From Nymphaea colorata (Eukaryota; Streptophyta; Magnoliopsida; Nymphaeales; Nymphaeaceae): DNA of 64,000 bases. Positions within the stretch are counted from its first letter, which is position 1; each line of letters begins with the position of its first letter. The position numbers and the translations under genes are program-made. Positions 26,566-38,616 of the stretch are shown piece after piece. The notes below the pieces were generated by a model. That model was not told the origin of the DNA. It ran no database searches and was given only the letters and a program-made list of their open reading frames with translations. Where the stretch lies: NCBI RefSeq assembly GCF_008831285.2, contig NC_045139.1, forward strand, positions 31,097,706-31,161,705. Direction: 5' to 3'.

Positions 26566-27514
26566 TAAACTGAGAACAACTGAACAACAGTTTGAGCAAA
26601 AGATAGATGCCCACGAACCCAACAGAATGACAAACTCGACACAAAAGGTCCAAAAACAGAAACCCAAAGAATAAAAGCCACAAAATCATCCTAAAATGGG
26701 CATACAAAAAGCCTCCTCTTCCATATATTTTGGTCATTCTTAAGCGAGACCATTCAAAGTTAAACATGTGAGTTTATTAATGGTTTGAGTTGCATTTTCC
26801 CTCGAACAACTTAAGCCCAAGTTGAAATTTGCTCAACTTATTGCCCAAGTCTAGTCCCACCCATGCGTCAACACACCAAAAGTTGGTATTTGATAGCCTT
26901 CTATCTCAGTATCTGAAATCCATGCTGTGTATTCAGAAAAACAACGGATCTGAGCAGCGTTGGGTTTCAGGTCCATACAAGTTGGATCTCGGCCCCATAG
27001 ATATGAGAACCGTTTCATGAATCCACCTCAAAATTAAGATAGATTTATTATATACTTATTCAAGTGTTAGATGAATCTCCTGATTTTGATACAAATTCAT
27101 AAAACACTATGACATGTTAGATTCTCTAGACGTCTTATCAAGTTGGTGAATTCCCCCAGGTTTCGATCCAAAAGCCACGCTTCATACAGGCTTCTCGGGG
27201 ACTGCTAGGCCCGTATGCGTCTGAAATGATCATTTTAAGTTTGTATCTGTTATTTTTCTAAAGAAAGGACTTGTGAAATGTTTTTGAGAAAATTGTTTGA
27301 CAATTTTAGAATAAATCAAGGGAAGGCAGGTATTAATGGTAATTTTTCTTAAAAAAATTATTTTCAGAAGGTAAAGTTAAAAGTCAAGTAGTGGCACCGC
27401 TTCTTTTTTATTTTAATTTTACTTGGAGAAAACCACCTTGGACTGAGAGACTTATTGGCACGTAAAACCCCAAGGCTATGAATCGAGCTAGCCAACTTCG
27501 GCTCAACATTTGAA

Positions 27515-27650
27515 ATACCAATGATTTAAAAACCATATGGTGGTCTATAATTTATAATTTAAAGGAGTTTATAGTTGCTTCACTACTTCGGTAGGAGAGC
27601 AGTATACCAATGATTTAAAAACCATATAGTGGTCTATAATTTAAAGTAAT
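27515..27650. repeat. short direct duplication, spacing 89 bp
   Basis: The block starting ATACCAATGATTTAAAAACC occurs at 27515 and again at 27604, with one G/A change and a slightly different tail. The 50 bases between them occur once. Confidence 0.85.
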
Positions 27651-29103
27651 TTGCTTGTATTGACATTTCACTTAGGCTACATTCCGCAGTCTTGAACTTA
27701 TCGAGGTATTTTGAGAACCGCACAGATCCAAGATCCATCCATCTGTGGCCTGATGTTGCTATGGATTGAAAAGCATGAACCGAAAATTCCTTGATTGTTT
27801 AAGTATTTGATTTCACAGCGGATCTCAAATCACCTGGAATCTTATATATAAGGCTATCAGAGACAGCCTTAAGTCACTTAACTGCATTTTCCTTTTTGGG
27901 CACTTCTCTTATTTTATCATTAAATGAATTCCAGCAATAAATTTCGTCCGAAGGACCAATGTGAAATTATTTGATAAAAAGATAAGGATGAATTCATCCA
28001 TACGTATATGGTAGTGTCAGATATATCCATGGCTTATAATAGCCGGAAATTCCACCACTTAATTCCCTTCAGGCGTTTTTATTACCAGATAAGTTATCCT
28101 TGAAGTGCAACAAACCATCCAACATAACGAACTTCACCCTTCTAGATGCCTTTAACTGTTAAAACAAGGGCTCTGACATTTCTTTCATTATTCATATAAT
28201 TTCATACGCCCTGATAGATTCATCCAAGCCATTAAACAATAAACATCCCCTTAAAAATATATAGCACTAGTAACAAATTTTGTCATAGATGATCATCTGT
28301 CCTACACTGCCCATATGATTCATCTAATGTTACAGGTTTGGCCTGCCTTAACTATTTGCAAGAAGTGAATGATAAAGTGAGCAGGGTTTGACTCTTGGAC
28401 CGGCTACTTGTATAGAAAGAGTATCACACTCGCTTTGGTGAAGGTCCTTGGGGTTCAGCGCTACAGGTTAAACCAGCACAGCCAGGTTTCTCACCTTATG
28501 AGTGGTATCTCTGTTGTTTGGACTCAGTGGAATGAGGCATGAAGTTTGAGTCTCTGTCATGGATTAGCATGCCTCTTTGAAAATGTATCCAAATACAATG
28601 AGCAGGGGGCTTCTTGAGCAAGCCTAAGATAAACCTTGGAAAGCTTTGTAATTTGCAGAGAAGTTTTACACCAAGCTTGCTGGGTTCAAGCTTGAGCACG
28701 TTTAAGCTCGGACTGAGCTTGCCAAACTACATAAACAAGTGAACTTGAAGAGGTCAGGTACCATTGCAAGTATATAGCTGTGGAGACAGAGAGAATCTGG
28801 TTCCCTACAGGGTTCAGCTCCCATAAAGTTCTCACATCATGGCCATCTTATATCAGTAATGCACTCGAGGGAGACGATATGACCAAATCATTAGAGTTTT
28901 CAATGGAGAGCCGGACAAGCGAAGGTATGATCAACAACAAAAAATTGAAGGTCACAATGATTCCACATTATATGGTTGAATTCAATTAAGCTCATTTTTC
29001 AACAGGGGGAGAATGACTGCTTCACTTGGTGAAGCCTTGTCAGCTGCCATAAAAATATCTGCCATGTTCAATCTCAGTGACCGATCCACTCACATTCGTG
29101 GCT

Positions 29104-32100
29104 TTACAGAAACTTCTCTAGTCCATAGATCAAATTCTGGAAAGAGTTACGAAAAAAAATCATTTGATTGGCAGCGTTAACATGAAAAAAAAAGCCATTC
29201 ATGAAATGAGGGAGAGAGAGAGAGAGACAGAGAACCTTAAGCCGCACGACCTTCCTTATTGCTAGGATGAGGCCTGGCATTAGGCTCTGGACATCTGTTA
29301 TGTCATGTCTAACAGAGTAGACCTGCTATGTGCAGCTATCGTTATGGTTCTTCTTCATTGAAATATCAGTACTATTCCCATAATTCTGAAAGGAAGAGCA
29401 TATGATACCTCTCCCGGAGCAGAGAAGTGAACTGTCGTGCTGGAAAGAAGACCTGGAAGAACCATACTGTGAACACGAATGCCATCTTCACCCAAGAGTT
29501 GACCTCTTGCCTTGCCAAAGAAAATGAATAAAGGAGATGTTTCAGAATGGATGAAAATTCTGGCAAGCTACTAGTCAGCATTATTCCAATTATAGTTGAT
29601 GTGTGCCTTGACCATTAGGGACATTTCTTTGTTCTAATGTCAGCAAACTATCATGTTTTTCATTGGCAACTTCTACAGTAAACCAAAGAATTGCCTTCTT
29701 TCTGGTCAGAATATGCCTTTGGGTAATTCCAAAGAGTTGTTACAGCTCAACCATCATTTTTTTTCTCAACTGACCTGAGAGTCTGAAAGACTGAGGGTAT
29801 TGATAAGAGTGGGATTTTCACAGTTGAAAATAGCATCCTGAACTAAAATAGGTCCTTTCCACTTCTTATACAGGGAAACTGCACTAGGGTTGAGACTTGA
29901 GAGACTTCATTACTCCTGTCCCCAGTGTCGAAGCCTTTTTCAGCTTCATGATTATCCACATGGCAGGAACTGAATGGAGTAATATCTGAGTTTTTTACTT
30001 TCTATATATGCATTTTTTGTCAGTCCCATCAGTATGATGGTCCGGATGAAGCTCCACCTACCAAGTTGCACGTTGAGAGGTCATCTCTGTTGTATAGACG
30101 TCCAAGATTAGAAAGGTTGTTGGCAATTTGTTGGGCATCTAGTGATGGAAGGTCCTGCAAATGAACCGAAACCTTTGTTAGTTAAGGAAACCTGAAAAAT
30201 AAATGGACCGTATTCACAGGATAGTGGTCGTGGGCTAACACATTCAAATTTCTCTGGAGATACAGGATCTTCAACTATTCTAAAGTAACATCATATGCAA
30301 TTCTAATAATTGACTATGGCCTTTGTAACTTCAACTTTTTGCAGTTTATGCTCATAAACACATGTGGATCTACCGTGATCTACAACTTAGTGAGGTTACA
30401 TTTATCGTCGGTGGAAGCTTTAGCTTAGAGTTTCTCTTGGCCATATGCTTCAACTGGGAGAAAGACTGAGACCCAAAAAAGGAGTGAACGGCATCATGCT
30501 TACAGCTGCAGCCTTGGGCTTTGAGCTTTGAAAATTTTATGGCCAGGAAATGCTCCTTCTGTATATATAGTGTCACGACTAATATGACATGATTGAAATT
30601 TCATTCCCTCCAAGTGCACGAGACCAGGCTGCAGCAGGTTATTGGATGCATTTATCAACCAACATCATTTTAAATTTTCAAATTTAACAGATAAATACTC
30701 CAGAGATTTACAGTTTGCATGTCCAGTCACCTAGCAGTTCCATGTGAACAAAAAGGATGCTGGTGAGAAAATAAATGTGTGAAGGACATCCACAATCAGG
30801 GTAACCATGCTTTATGTGACAGTAATTGGATCTAATGTATAGAATGCTTATACTTCATACAACGCAAGCAGGTTTAATCAATCCTGATCAATGATCAGCA
30901 TTGTTGACTGAAAAAGAAAAATCATAGAACTCGGTTGAACTATCAGATAACTACTTGTAAGCAGAATGGATATACACCATTGGAAAAAAAAAGTTTCCAA
31001 CAACTATGCATGTAGATGTACCGACGCATGTGGCCGCGACTCAACAATCTCCACATTATCATAATGGAAAGATGCAGTGATAGCTGCTTGCTGAAGGAGT
31101 ACTGAACCAATTGATAATGTTGGTGCTATCAGGCATCCCTGAGAATTCTCATTCAGGTTAAGAACTCCTCGTAATCTTGGCAAACAAATAACAACGGAGA
31201 GAATATTGACAAGACATCACCATTGGAAAATCTCACCCAAGCTCACCATGCTCGCCTTCTCGCAGAATGCTGATAGTGCTGCCACCGTATCTAAACTAAT
31301 CCCAGGCACATAAACAACACTCTTCAGTCCAAAGGCAGTCGCCTGAACATCCAACAAAAGGGATAATACAGTTAAAATTTTAGATAAAAAAGAAAAGGTT
31401 GGTTGTAATTCTTAAAACTCGCTTAAAGGGGCTATATAAGTGAACATGCAAGGACCTTTCCAAGAAATAACAGAATCGCAAAGCCAATCTATCAAAATAA
31501 CTAGAGGTATATAAAGACTATTAAGTGTAGAATACAGTAACTGTGCATGCTTACGTTAATCAAACTAATCATGAAATATGAAGGTGTTTTCCCTAGAATG
31601 TAGAGACATGGAGAATCAAGACAGAGAACGAGGCCAGACCTGCTTAACATTCTCATAAACAGCAGAGGGTTCAGTGAAGTCTACAACAACGCCGTTTGAA
31701 TTAGACTGCCATCGGTCAATTTCATTCTCAATCGTGAGAAAAAGTAACTTTCAAATAATTTCAACAGGTGCCAGTTCCAAGATAAATTTACCTGAGAAAT
31801 GGAACCTAAAACCATGGTCAAATCACTAAGAATAGGAATTTCCAGGGGCTCCTCCATGTTACAGATCTGCTCACAAGATAAACGAACAAAAGTTACAGTT
31901 CCCAACAAAACCATGCCGATATTACAAAAATGATTAGGAAAGGGGAGGACAAAAGGACAAAACTGGACCAAAAAATGAAACAGCGTACCGTGCCAGCATC
32001 TTCTCCTACTAAAACTTTATCAACAGCAGCAGCCAGCTCCATTCCTCTAGCTTTAGTTACTGCAATTATGGCAGCTTTACCAATCTCTTTGGCCGCTCCA

Positions 32101-32382
32101 TTTATAACCACCTTTTACCAAAGAACCAAAAAGAAGAGAAAACCCACGAAAGGAAAAAGCGAAACAAAAGAGAGAAAGATGAACTCAACTTCTTAGTTAC
32201 CAACAAAAAAATCAAAAAAATAACATAGGTGCGTGGAGAATGCTGCAATACTGGTCCGGATTCAAAATGGGCACCTTGATATTGTTGGATTTGATCGGTC
32301 CCATAGAGGAAGAGATAATGCTGCTCCATTTCTTTGGCTGTTTGCAGTGTGAAGCTTGAAGGGGGCAACCAATCGCCACCAT
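29104..32382 (-). CDS. CRR1: CRR1-type DapB-like protein, chloroplastic (NDH complex biogenesis)
   Basis: Family role: CRR1 is a stromal protein resembling dihydrodipicolinate reductase and needed to build the chloroplast NDH complex. Exons in transcript order are 32382-32275, 32111-31989, 31866-31792, 31705-31640, 31342-31247, 31138-31022, 30154-30062, 29510-29409, 29322-29236 and 29136-29104. All ten are multiples of three with GT-AG borders, giving 299 residues and a TAA stop. The start ATG is the first after an in-frame TGA upstream, and the Ser/Lys-rich first 36 residues suit a short transit peptide. Diagnostic blocks: [12 protein letters not shown] (39-50), [77 protein letters not shown] and [15 protein letters not shown]. 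The DapB catalytic HHxxKxDAPSGTA motif is absent; ESRPHASDLPSLDA stands there. The classical plant DapB reductase is therefore unlikely. Confidence 0.92.
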
Positions 32383-32569
32383 TTCAAGCAAACACTGCCA
32401 GTCACTCCTTCGAGGGAACGATAAGCTGAAGGATAAAGAAAGGACGACGCATCAACCCTTGCTTCATGTCGAGCAGAAGAAAATTACCATAATATGCACC
32501 GGTTCCATCACACTTTCTTCAACTCCAATTCGGCCATGTCTTGTTATGGCTGCTGATTTAAAGACTTCG

Positions 32570-32800
32570 GATTCGGGTCGGATTCAGTTTTATATATGTG
32601 CTTTAACAAGTTAGATCTAATGGAACGGATTCATATGTTATTATAGATCAAACCACCTTTAAATCAGTTGTGTATAAAAAAAATTTTGAAACGATAATCA
32701 GATTAGCATTTCGGATTCAGTTTAGCATGTAATTTGGATCTTAGCTTCATTGCCCAATGTGGATATCCAAATTCAAATATCTGAATCTATAACCCTTGCT
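32570..32800. repeat. degenerate GAATCCGAAT-type repeat
   Basis: Words such as TTCGGATTCGGGTCGGATTC and ATTCAAATATCTGAATC recur. It is the same sequence style as at 10.9, 36.9, 42.9, 51.7 and 57.4-58.6 kb. Confidence 0.5.
32589..32596 (-). promoter_or_regulatory. weak candidate TATA box for the CRR1-type gene
   Basis: The minus strand reads TATATAAA about 210 bases before the start codon. It lies at the edge of degenerate repeat sequence, so it may be coincidental. Confidence 0.25.
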
Positions 32801-33000
32801 AAAGACCATCAAGAGGCTTGAACCTGCAACCTTCCACGGCATGTGACATACTCGAATTCCGATTTCTCGAAATAGCGAAGTTGCAGACGTAGAACAGGAT
32901 TCAGATATGCCTCATGTTTTCAAACTCAGGCAATTTTGTGGGAATGGATCGCCTCCCCTCTATCATGCCAGTTAGTCTGAGCTCAAGTGTGTGAGTCGTC

Positions 33001-34126
33001 CACTTTATTAGCAGATCCATCTCTGCATTACCTGTGCTAGAGTTAGAGAAGCAGAGCTACACATAGGCTGGCGTGGGCAGTTGCCCACACCAGCAGCAAT
33101 TCTTTTTTTATTTTTTGTATAAATGCCTTACAATTATTTACTTATTCATATATGTTGTGCCCCATCAAAAATGAAAATTTCTACAACGGTGCCCTTTAAC
33201 AAAAAATTTCCGCTAGGCGCACCATGCATAGTAAAGAAAAGAATGATTTTTTTTATAATTTATTTTAAAAAATATCCTCCATAGTCTTTTTACTTTTTTA
33301 TTTTCAATTTTGTCTTTACAATAATTTTTTTTTAGTATGAACTAAGGGTATTTTAGTCATTAACCATATTGACGCATGAAAAATCAATCAGCAATATGGC
33401 CCATATAACTAGGTTTGGTCCCAAGTGCTATGTTAAGGTGGTTGTATGTGTGGGTCTATGTGCATGACACCTGCCTTCAAGAGTGAGCAGAGCCATTTAA
33501 AAGTGGGCCGAGGATCTAGGGCTGGGTGTCGGGCCGGGCCGGGCTTGGGCCGGGCTTGGGCCGGGCCCGGGCCCGACAGCCAGGCCCGGGTCGGCCCGGC
33601 CCGATACCCACCCTTAAGATCCACCTGTCATGCACAAGGGACTGTACACCACGGTGCACGTAACCATCTCTCAATGCGCTGAGCCATTAGACAGGAGATC
33701 GAATATGATGAACACTCTGTTCCTCCATTCCTGACCTCCACTTGACTTACCACACTTGTTGGGCGAGAAGTGTATAAATTTCCTCTTGACTTAACAAAGA
33801 GTTGAGATTGAAGGACATAAAAGATTGCTCTGAATTTTTTTCTGAACATTTCTTTCCAACCAAACAGGCGTCATTCACTTCAAATCCTTTCTAGTCCATT
33901 TTTTTCCTCATGTTTTCCCATCCATTCTCACTTACGGCGAGTTTTAAAAGGCGAAAACGACTGTTTGTGATGCCCTGTCACACGATAGTTTCTTCCCATT
34001 TTCATGTTGCATCGACGGAAAAAAGGTGAACTCCGCATATTTTCACATGAAAAAGCGTCTGAGTGAGTAAGAGGAGTATTCATCATACTGCTCATAGCAT
34101 CCAAACAGGGTGGGAGACAGATGGCC
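33001..34126. repeat. 1.1-kb tandem duplication, unit A
   Basis: Unit A starts CACTTTATTAGCAGATCCAT and ends GGGAGACAGATGGCC. It aligns along its length with unit B (34127-35161). It differs by a 105-bp GC-rich insertion at 33516-33620 and about 78 bases near 33750 that unit B lacks. The segment around 33065-33110 (TGGGCAGTTGCCCACACCAG) is a common plant repeat motif that also appears near 50.4 kb. No coding potential is recognisable. Confidence 0.88.
33516..33620. mobile_element. small GC-rich inverted-repeat insertion (MITE-like)
   Basis: About 105 bases, very GC-rich with repeated GGGCCGGGC words, interrupt unit A. The paralogous unit B has the uninterrupted site AAGGATCCACC. The ends are inverted copies: TAGGGCTGGGTGTCGGGCC on the left and, reverse-complemented, AAGGGTGGGTATCGGGCC on the right. 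GAT is duplicated at the borders. These are features of a short non-autonomous DNA transposon. The family is not identified. Confidence 0.7.
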
Positions 34127-35161
34127 CACTTTATTACCAGATTCATCTCTGCATTACATGTAGAGAAGCGGAGCTACATATAGGCTGGCGTGGGCAGTTG
34201 CCCACACCAGCGACAATTCTTTCTTCATTTTTGTATAAATACTTTACAATTATTTACTTATTCATATATGTTGTGCCCCATCATAATGAAAATTTCTACA
34301 AACAGTGCCTTTAACAAAAAAATTCTACAATGTGCGCTAGGCGCACCATGCATAGTAAAGAAAAGAATGATTTTTTTTTATAATTTATTTTAAAAAAAAT
34401 CCTCCATAGTCTTTTTACTTTTTTTTCATTTTCAATTTTGTCTTTACAACAAATTTTCTTTTCTGAGTATGAACTAAGGGTATTTTAGTCATTAACCATA
34501 CTGACGCATGAAGAATCATGCAGCATATGGCCCATATAAATAGGTTTGGTCTCAAGTGCTATCCTAAGGTGGTTATATGTGTGGGTCTATGTGCATGACA
34601 CTTGTCTTAAAGAGTGAGCCGGGCCATCTGAAAGTGGGCCAAGGATCCACCTGTCATGCACAAGGGACTGTACACCAGGGTGCACGTCACCATCTCACAC
34701 TTGTCTTAAAGAGTGAGCCGGGCCATCTGAAAGTGGGCCAAGGATCCACCTGTCATGCACAAGGGACTGTACACCAGGGTGCACGTCACCATCTCTCAAT
34801 GCTCTGAGGAGCCATTAGACAGGAGATAGAACATGATGAACACTCTCTTCCTCTCCTCCCAACCTCCACTTGACTTGCTCTGAATTTTTTTCTGAAAATT
34901 TCTTCCCAACCAAACAGGCATCATTCACTTTAAATCCTTTCTAGTCCATTTTTTTCCTGATGTTTTCCCATCCATTCTCACTTACGGCGAGTCTTAAAAG
35001 GCGAAGACGACTGTTTGTGATGCCCTGTCACACGATAGTTTCTTCCCATTTTCATGTTGCATCGACGGAAAAAAGGTGGACTCCGCATATTTTCACATGA
35101 AAAAGCGTCTGAGTGAGTAAGAAGAGTATTCATCCTACCACGGCGGGAGACAGATGGCCCC
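34127..35161. repeat. 1.1-kb tandem duplication, unit B
   Basis: Unit B is the second copy of unit A, about 90 percent alike by eye outside the indels. It lacks the GC-rich insertion. It has an internal 99-bp tandem duplication at 34598-34795 and a deletion of about 78 bases near 34875 relative to unit A. Confidence 0.88.
34598..34795. repeat. 99-bp tandem duplication inside unit B
   Basis: Two essentially identical 99-bp blocks (34598-34696 and 34697-34795) each begin ACACTTGTCTTAAAG and end CGTCACCATCTC. Unit A has one corresponding block. This makes a short repetitive open frame with no gene character. Confidence 0.92.
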
Positions 35162-38100
35162 TCTGGTACAATTTTCTCCACCATTCAAACATGCCCTTGA
35201 GTTGGCAAGCACTGCATGAGTTCACATAATTATGAGAAAATACCATGAAATAAATGGGGCCCAAAGCATTGATAACATGTAAGTTCATAACGTGCCTGTC
35301 AATGTCAAACTCGTATAATGAAAGATAATGAGAATGCGCTTCTTAGTTGGCTTGACGTATGTTTGGTGCTGGCTTGATTTCTAGCTTTACCAATTATTCA
35401 TTGAATAGAACTTCCACCAATTAAAACTTAATGAGTGTGCACATATTATTGACATTAACTTTACAAATTTCTAGCTTTACCAATCATTGAATAGGTTTTC
35501 AGGTCATTTATTATGTTATGAAGGTGACATTTTACAAAATATCATTCGAAAATAAAAAAGGAAAATTAGTAAAAATTTATTCACAAGAAAATGTACCGAC
35601 TATCAAAATGTCTTCATATTTTCCCACTTTTTGCTCTCTTTCTCACAAAGTTATTGTTTATTTCATGTTCAAAAATTTCCTTTTCCCTCATATTTGTGGT
35701 ACTTGTTGGATGTTCAAGATCTCAAGGGAACTGGGTGTTGCTACTAAATTAATAAAAACTTAATCTTTCTAACTCAAGAAATTAGAAGCAAAAGTGTTTT
35801 AAATCATGAATAGTTTGCCAATTTGCAAAGGGAACATACATCCCAATTCACATGCAAAAACAATTAAGAAAATCAAAGAAACACAATTTCTTGAAACAGT
35901 TCATTTTAATCGATAAATACAGGCCACAAAGTGACCGTGGATAAATAGTCCCAGACCACATGTCCTGCGGATTACCTGTCTCAAACTGTACATGTCTGTG
36001 GACTACACGCCTAAGTAAACGAACACAAATTCCTTAGAAGTTCTTTAATTTCCAGACTATGGTCCATTTTTAGTGAGAGAGAGACTTCCAAAACCCGAAA
36101 TTAAATCGAAAAAAAGAAAAAAAAATTCAGTTATATATATATATATATATATTGGAAGTGCTGGCTCCAGTTTGAATACTCCAAAACACATGACAGGCTG
36201 TGAAATGGTGTCCTTCACAGGAAACTTACACTTCAGCCTTTTTTTCTTTAATAATGTATGGCCATGGCTGTCGAGGACCTAGCTAACTTCACTTGGTGCC
36301 AAAATCCCCTCATTGGCAGCAGCAGAACCCCACATTCTCTGGCTTCTTCTTCCAGTTTTCTCAGACTCTGAATCACACGTTTCCTCTACGCTTCTTCATG
36401 CTTCCTGTTTCTCTTCTGCGTTCATCTCTAGTGCTAGATTCACATCTTTTCCAAGGAGCATAGTGTTGCTGGTCGAACAAGTTCGATTTCCATATGCGTT
36501 GTTCATTTGGACTGCAAACAGTGGATGTGTGGAGCAGCCTTGTGAACCCATAAGGGGGGGCGGTGCAACCTCGCATTGAATCACCTAGGCTGTTACAAAC
36601 TATGTTGTATGCCTTACGATTACGCTGTATCCCCCTGTATGTATTCATAATCTTTGAATAATTTTATATTTAATGTATACAAAGTAAAATTATGTTATTT
36701 ACTTTGCCAAAATGGAATCAAGTACAATACAAAATGATAAAAATCCTCAAATCAGATCGACCCACTTACTACATCTTAATGTACAGCTCAATTGACCAGT
36801 TTGGCTGCCCCGGTATCTTTGTGGAAAAATGGATGGTAGCAATTATAGTGTCAGTGTTGGTATGGTTTGGATGCAATCTGGTATTCGATCCAGATCCGAC
36901 TTTAAAATATTGGTAATGGTGATAGTTTGGATCTATCCGGCTATTTCATTCGAATCCAACTTCAACGAATTGGATTCGGTAAAATAATGAAACGGGTATG
37001 ACAAGCTTTCTAATTCTTGTTTTAGTATCCGAATCCGTTCCAGATCATATTAGACAACGTTCAAGAATTCGGATCCGGTAATGGTTGTATCTGATCCAAA
37101 TTTGACCCGTTGACATGGAGGATATGGTGGATGGTGCCCTATTGGCGGACCTGAGTTGGAGTGAATATGACTATTTCCATATTTTTTTATATTAAAAAAT
37201 CGACTAGAAAACAATTTAAATGGCCTGTCTCATTTGGGCGAGTGGCTCCTACATATTGCATCTCAGGCTACTAAGCAATGGAATTGATGACATAGGATAT
37301 TGGTGCTTCTTCCTTTCAGCATCATCTCTCGAATCATGAACATTTATCGCAATATTTCTTGCTATCACTGGGCCAGGAGACAACTGGCTCTGAAGTATAT
37401 TGATGGCTACATATATGTATATTTTTTAAGTACTTCTTCATTAATATTGTTATATATGCTATAGAATAGAGTTTTATGGTTAGTAAATGAAGATTTTTCT
37501 TAGTGGATAGAATCTATATAATTGCAGGTTGGACCAAAGAAACAATCAGAATTTGGGATCTAACAATGCTTGATGGCGTTCTTCTCATCATCAAAGAGCT
37601 TCCGGGTGATGCATAAAACTTAATCACATTGCAAAATGTCGGTTCAACCTGCTTTGATTATGGTTCTGGTGCAGTAGTTGGACCTGCCATTCATGGTTAT
37701 TCCACTTTCTTTGTTTTGTTTGTCCCAATTGATTATGGTTGACAAACTCGTTCGATCGCGTACAGATCTGGCGACGAGTCAATGTTTCGGCGAGCTAAAA
37801 TCTGACTCGCCCCGAACTCAGATTGACTCGATGAGGATTGCCTCTTACTCGTCCTAAATCACCCTGACTCACCCACAGAGCATTCAACTCGGTTGCAATA
37901 AAAATACATAAAAATTAACCCTTTAGAGAGTCAAAAGACTTTACTTCATTTATATGCTATAAAAATATGTGCAATCATACAATCGGTGCGAAACGGATGA
38001 ACCGACAATCCCATTGCTCATTATTCGGTTTGTTGGTTCAACGTTTTGATCTTCTAATCTGTCATAAATTTATAAGTGGACCTGAAGAATCTGCAGGGAG

Positions 38101-38616
38101 CGATTCCGACTTCGGCTGTCGCCACAGAAAGGTCTCGGAGAAAGCAAAACATGCGTGTGGAAATAAAACTAATGCCGGGCAGCCCAAGGCCTCAATTAGG
38201 CTCTTCGAAAGGTTGTTAAAAGTATCAGGTCAAAGATCCCTGAATGATTAAAGAGAGAAGTGGAAGGCAGGCAGACAGTGACAAAGGAGGAATAGAGAAA
38301 TTAAGCAGGTGGGACCTTAACGAAACTGTGATTGCTTACCAACAATTTAAAGGAAATTTACATCTCTTGAGCTTCAAATACGTTAAAAAAAGAAGCGAAA
38401 CAACAGTAAGAGGTTCGGGCTACTATTAAGAAGGAAAATATGTGACAAAAATACCATCTTACTTATTTACTGTAATGGATGAATGATGGTGAAAAAACTA
38501 CATACAGAAAACCAAAACAAGAAAAAAAGAAAAAACGAAAGAAAACAAGTGTAGAGAGAGAGAGAGAGAAAGCAAGCACAAATTGCAGTGTGGGGCACAG
38601 ATGATATACAGATACT
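35162..38616. other. Intergenic region, no gene seen
   Basis: The region is AT-rich spacer with a short (TA)n at about 36134-36152 and degenerate GAATCCGAAT-type repeat at about 36840-37110. At about 37755-37900 a patch of GACTCG words resembles another patch at 3290-3350. A GA run at about 38555-38570 lies just downstream of the BAG gene stop. Confidence 0.55.
36840..37110. repeat. degenerate GAATCCGAAT-type repeat
   Basis: Multiple imperfect GATCCGA, GAATCCAA and GGATTCGG words appear on both strands, like the other family members in the window. Confidence 0.5.

Larger units (their letters stand above)
24692..29103. other. Intergenic region between SLK2 and the CRR1-type gene
   Basis: The SLK2 upstream region is GC-rich to about 25070 and then AT-rich. 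It holds a compound microsatellite at 26509-26565 and an 89-bp-spaced duplication at 27515-27640. I recognise no gene. Confidence 0.55.

Noticed and set aside
28360-28500. tRNA- or SINE-like look of a GGTTCAGCGCTACAGG region
   Set aside because: No cloverleaf could be formed by eye and no A-box/B-box pair at proper spacing. No tRNA gene was found in the window.
29104-32382. Classical lysine-pathway DapB reductase
   Set aside because: The catalytic HHxxKxDAPSGTA motif is absent, and the conserved blocks match CRR1-type proteins instead.
34577-34807. Short repetitive open frame with two identical halves
   Set aside because: It is a by-product of the 99-bp tandem duplication in non-coding repeat sequence.
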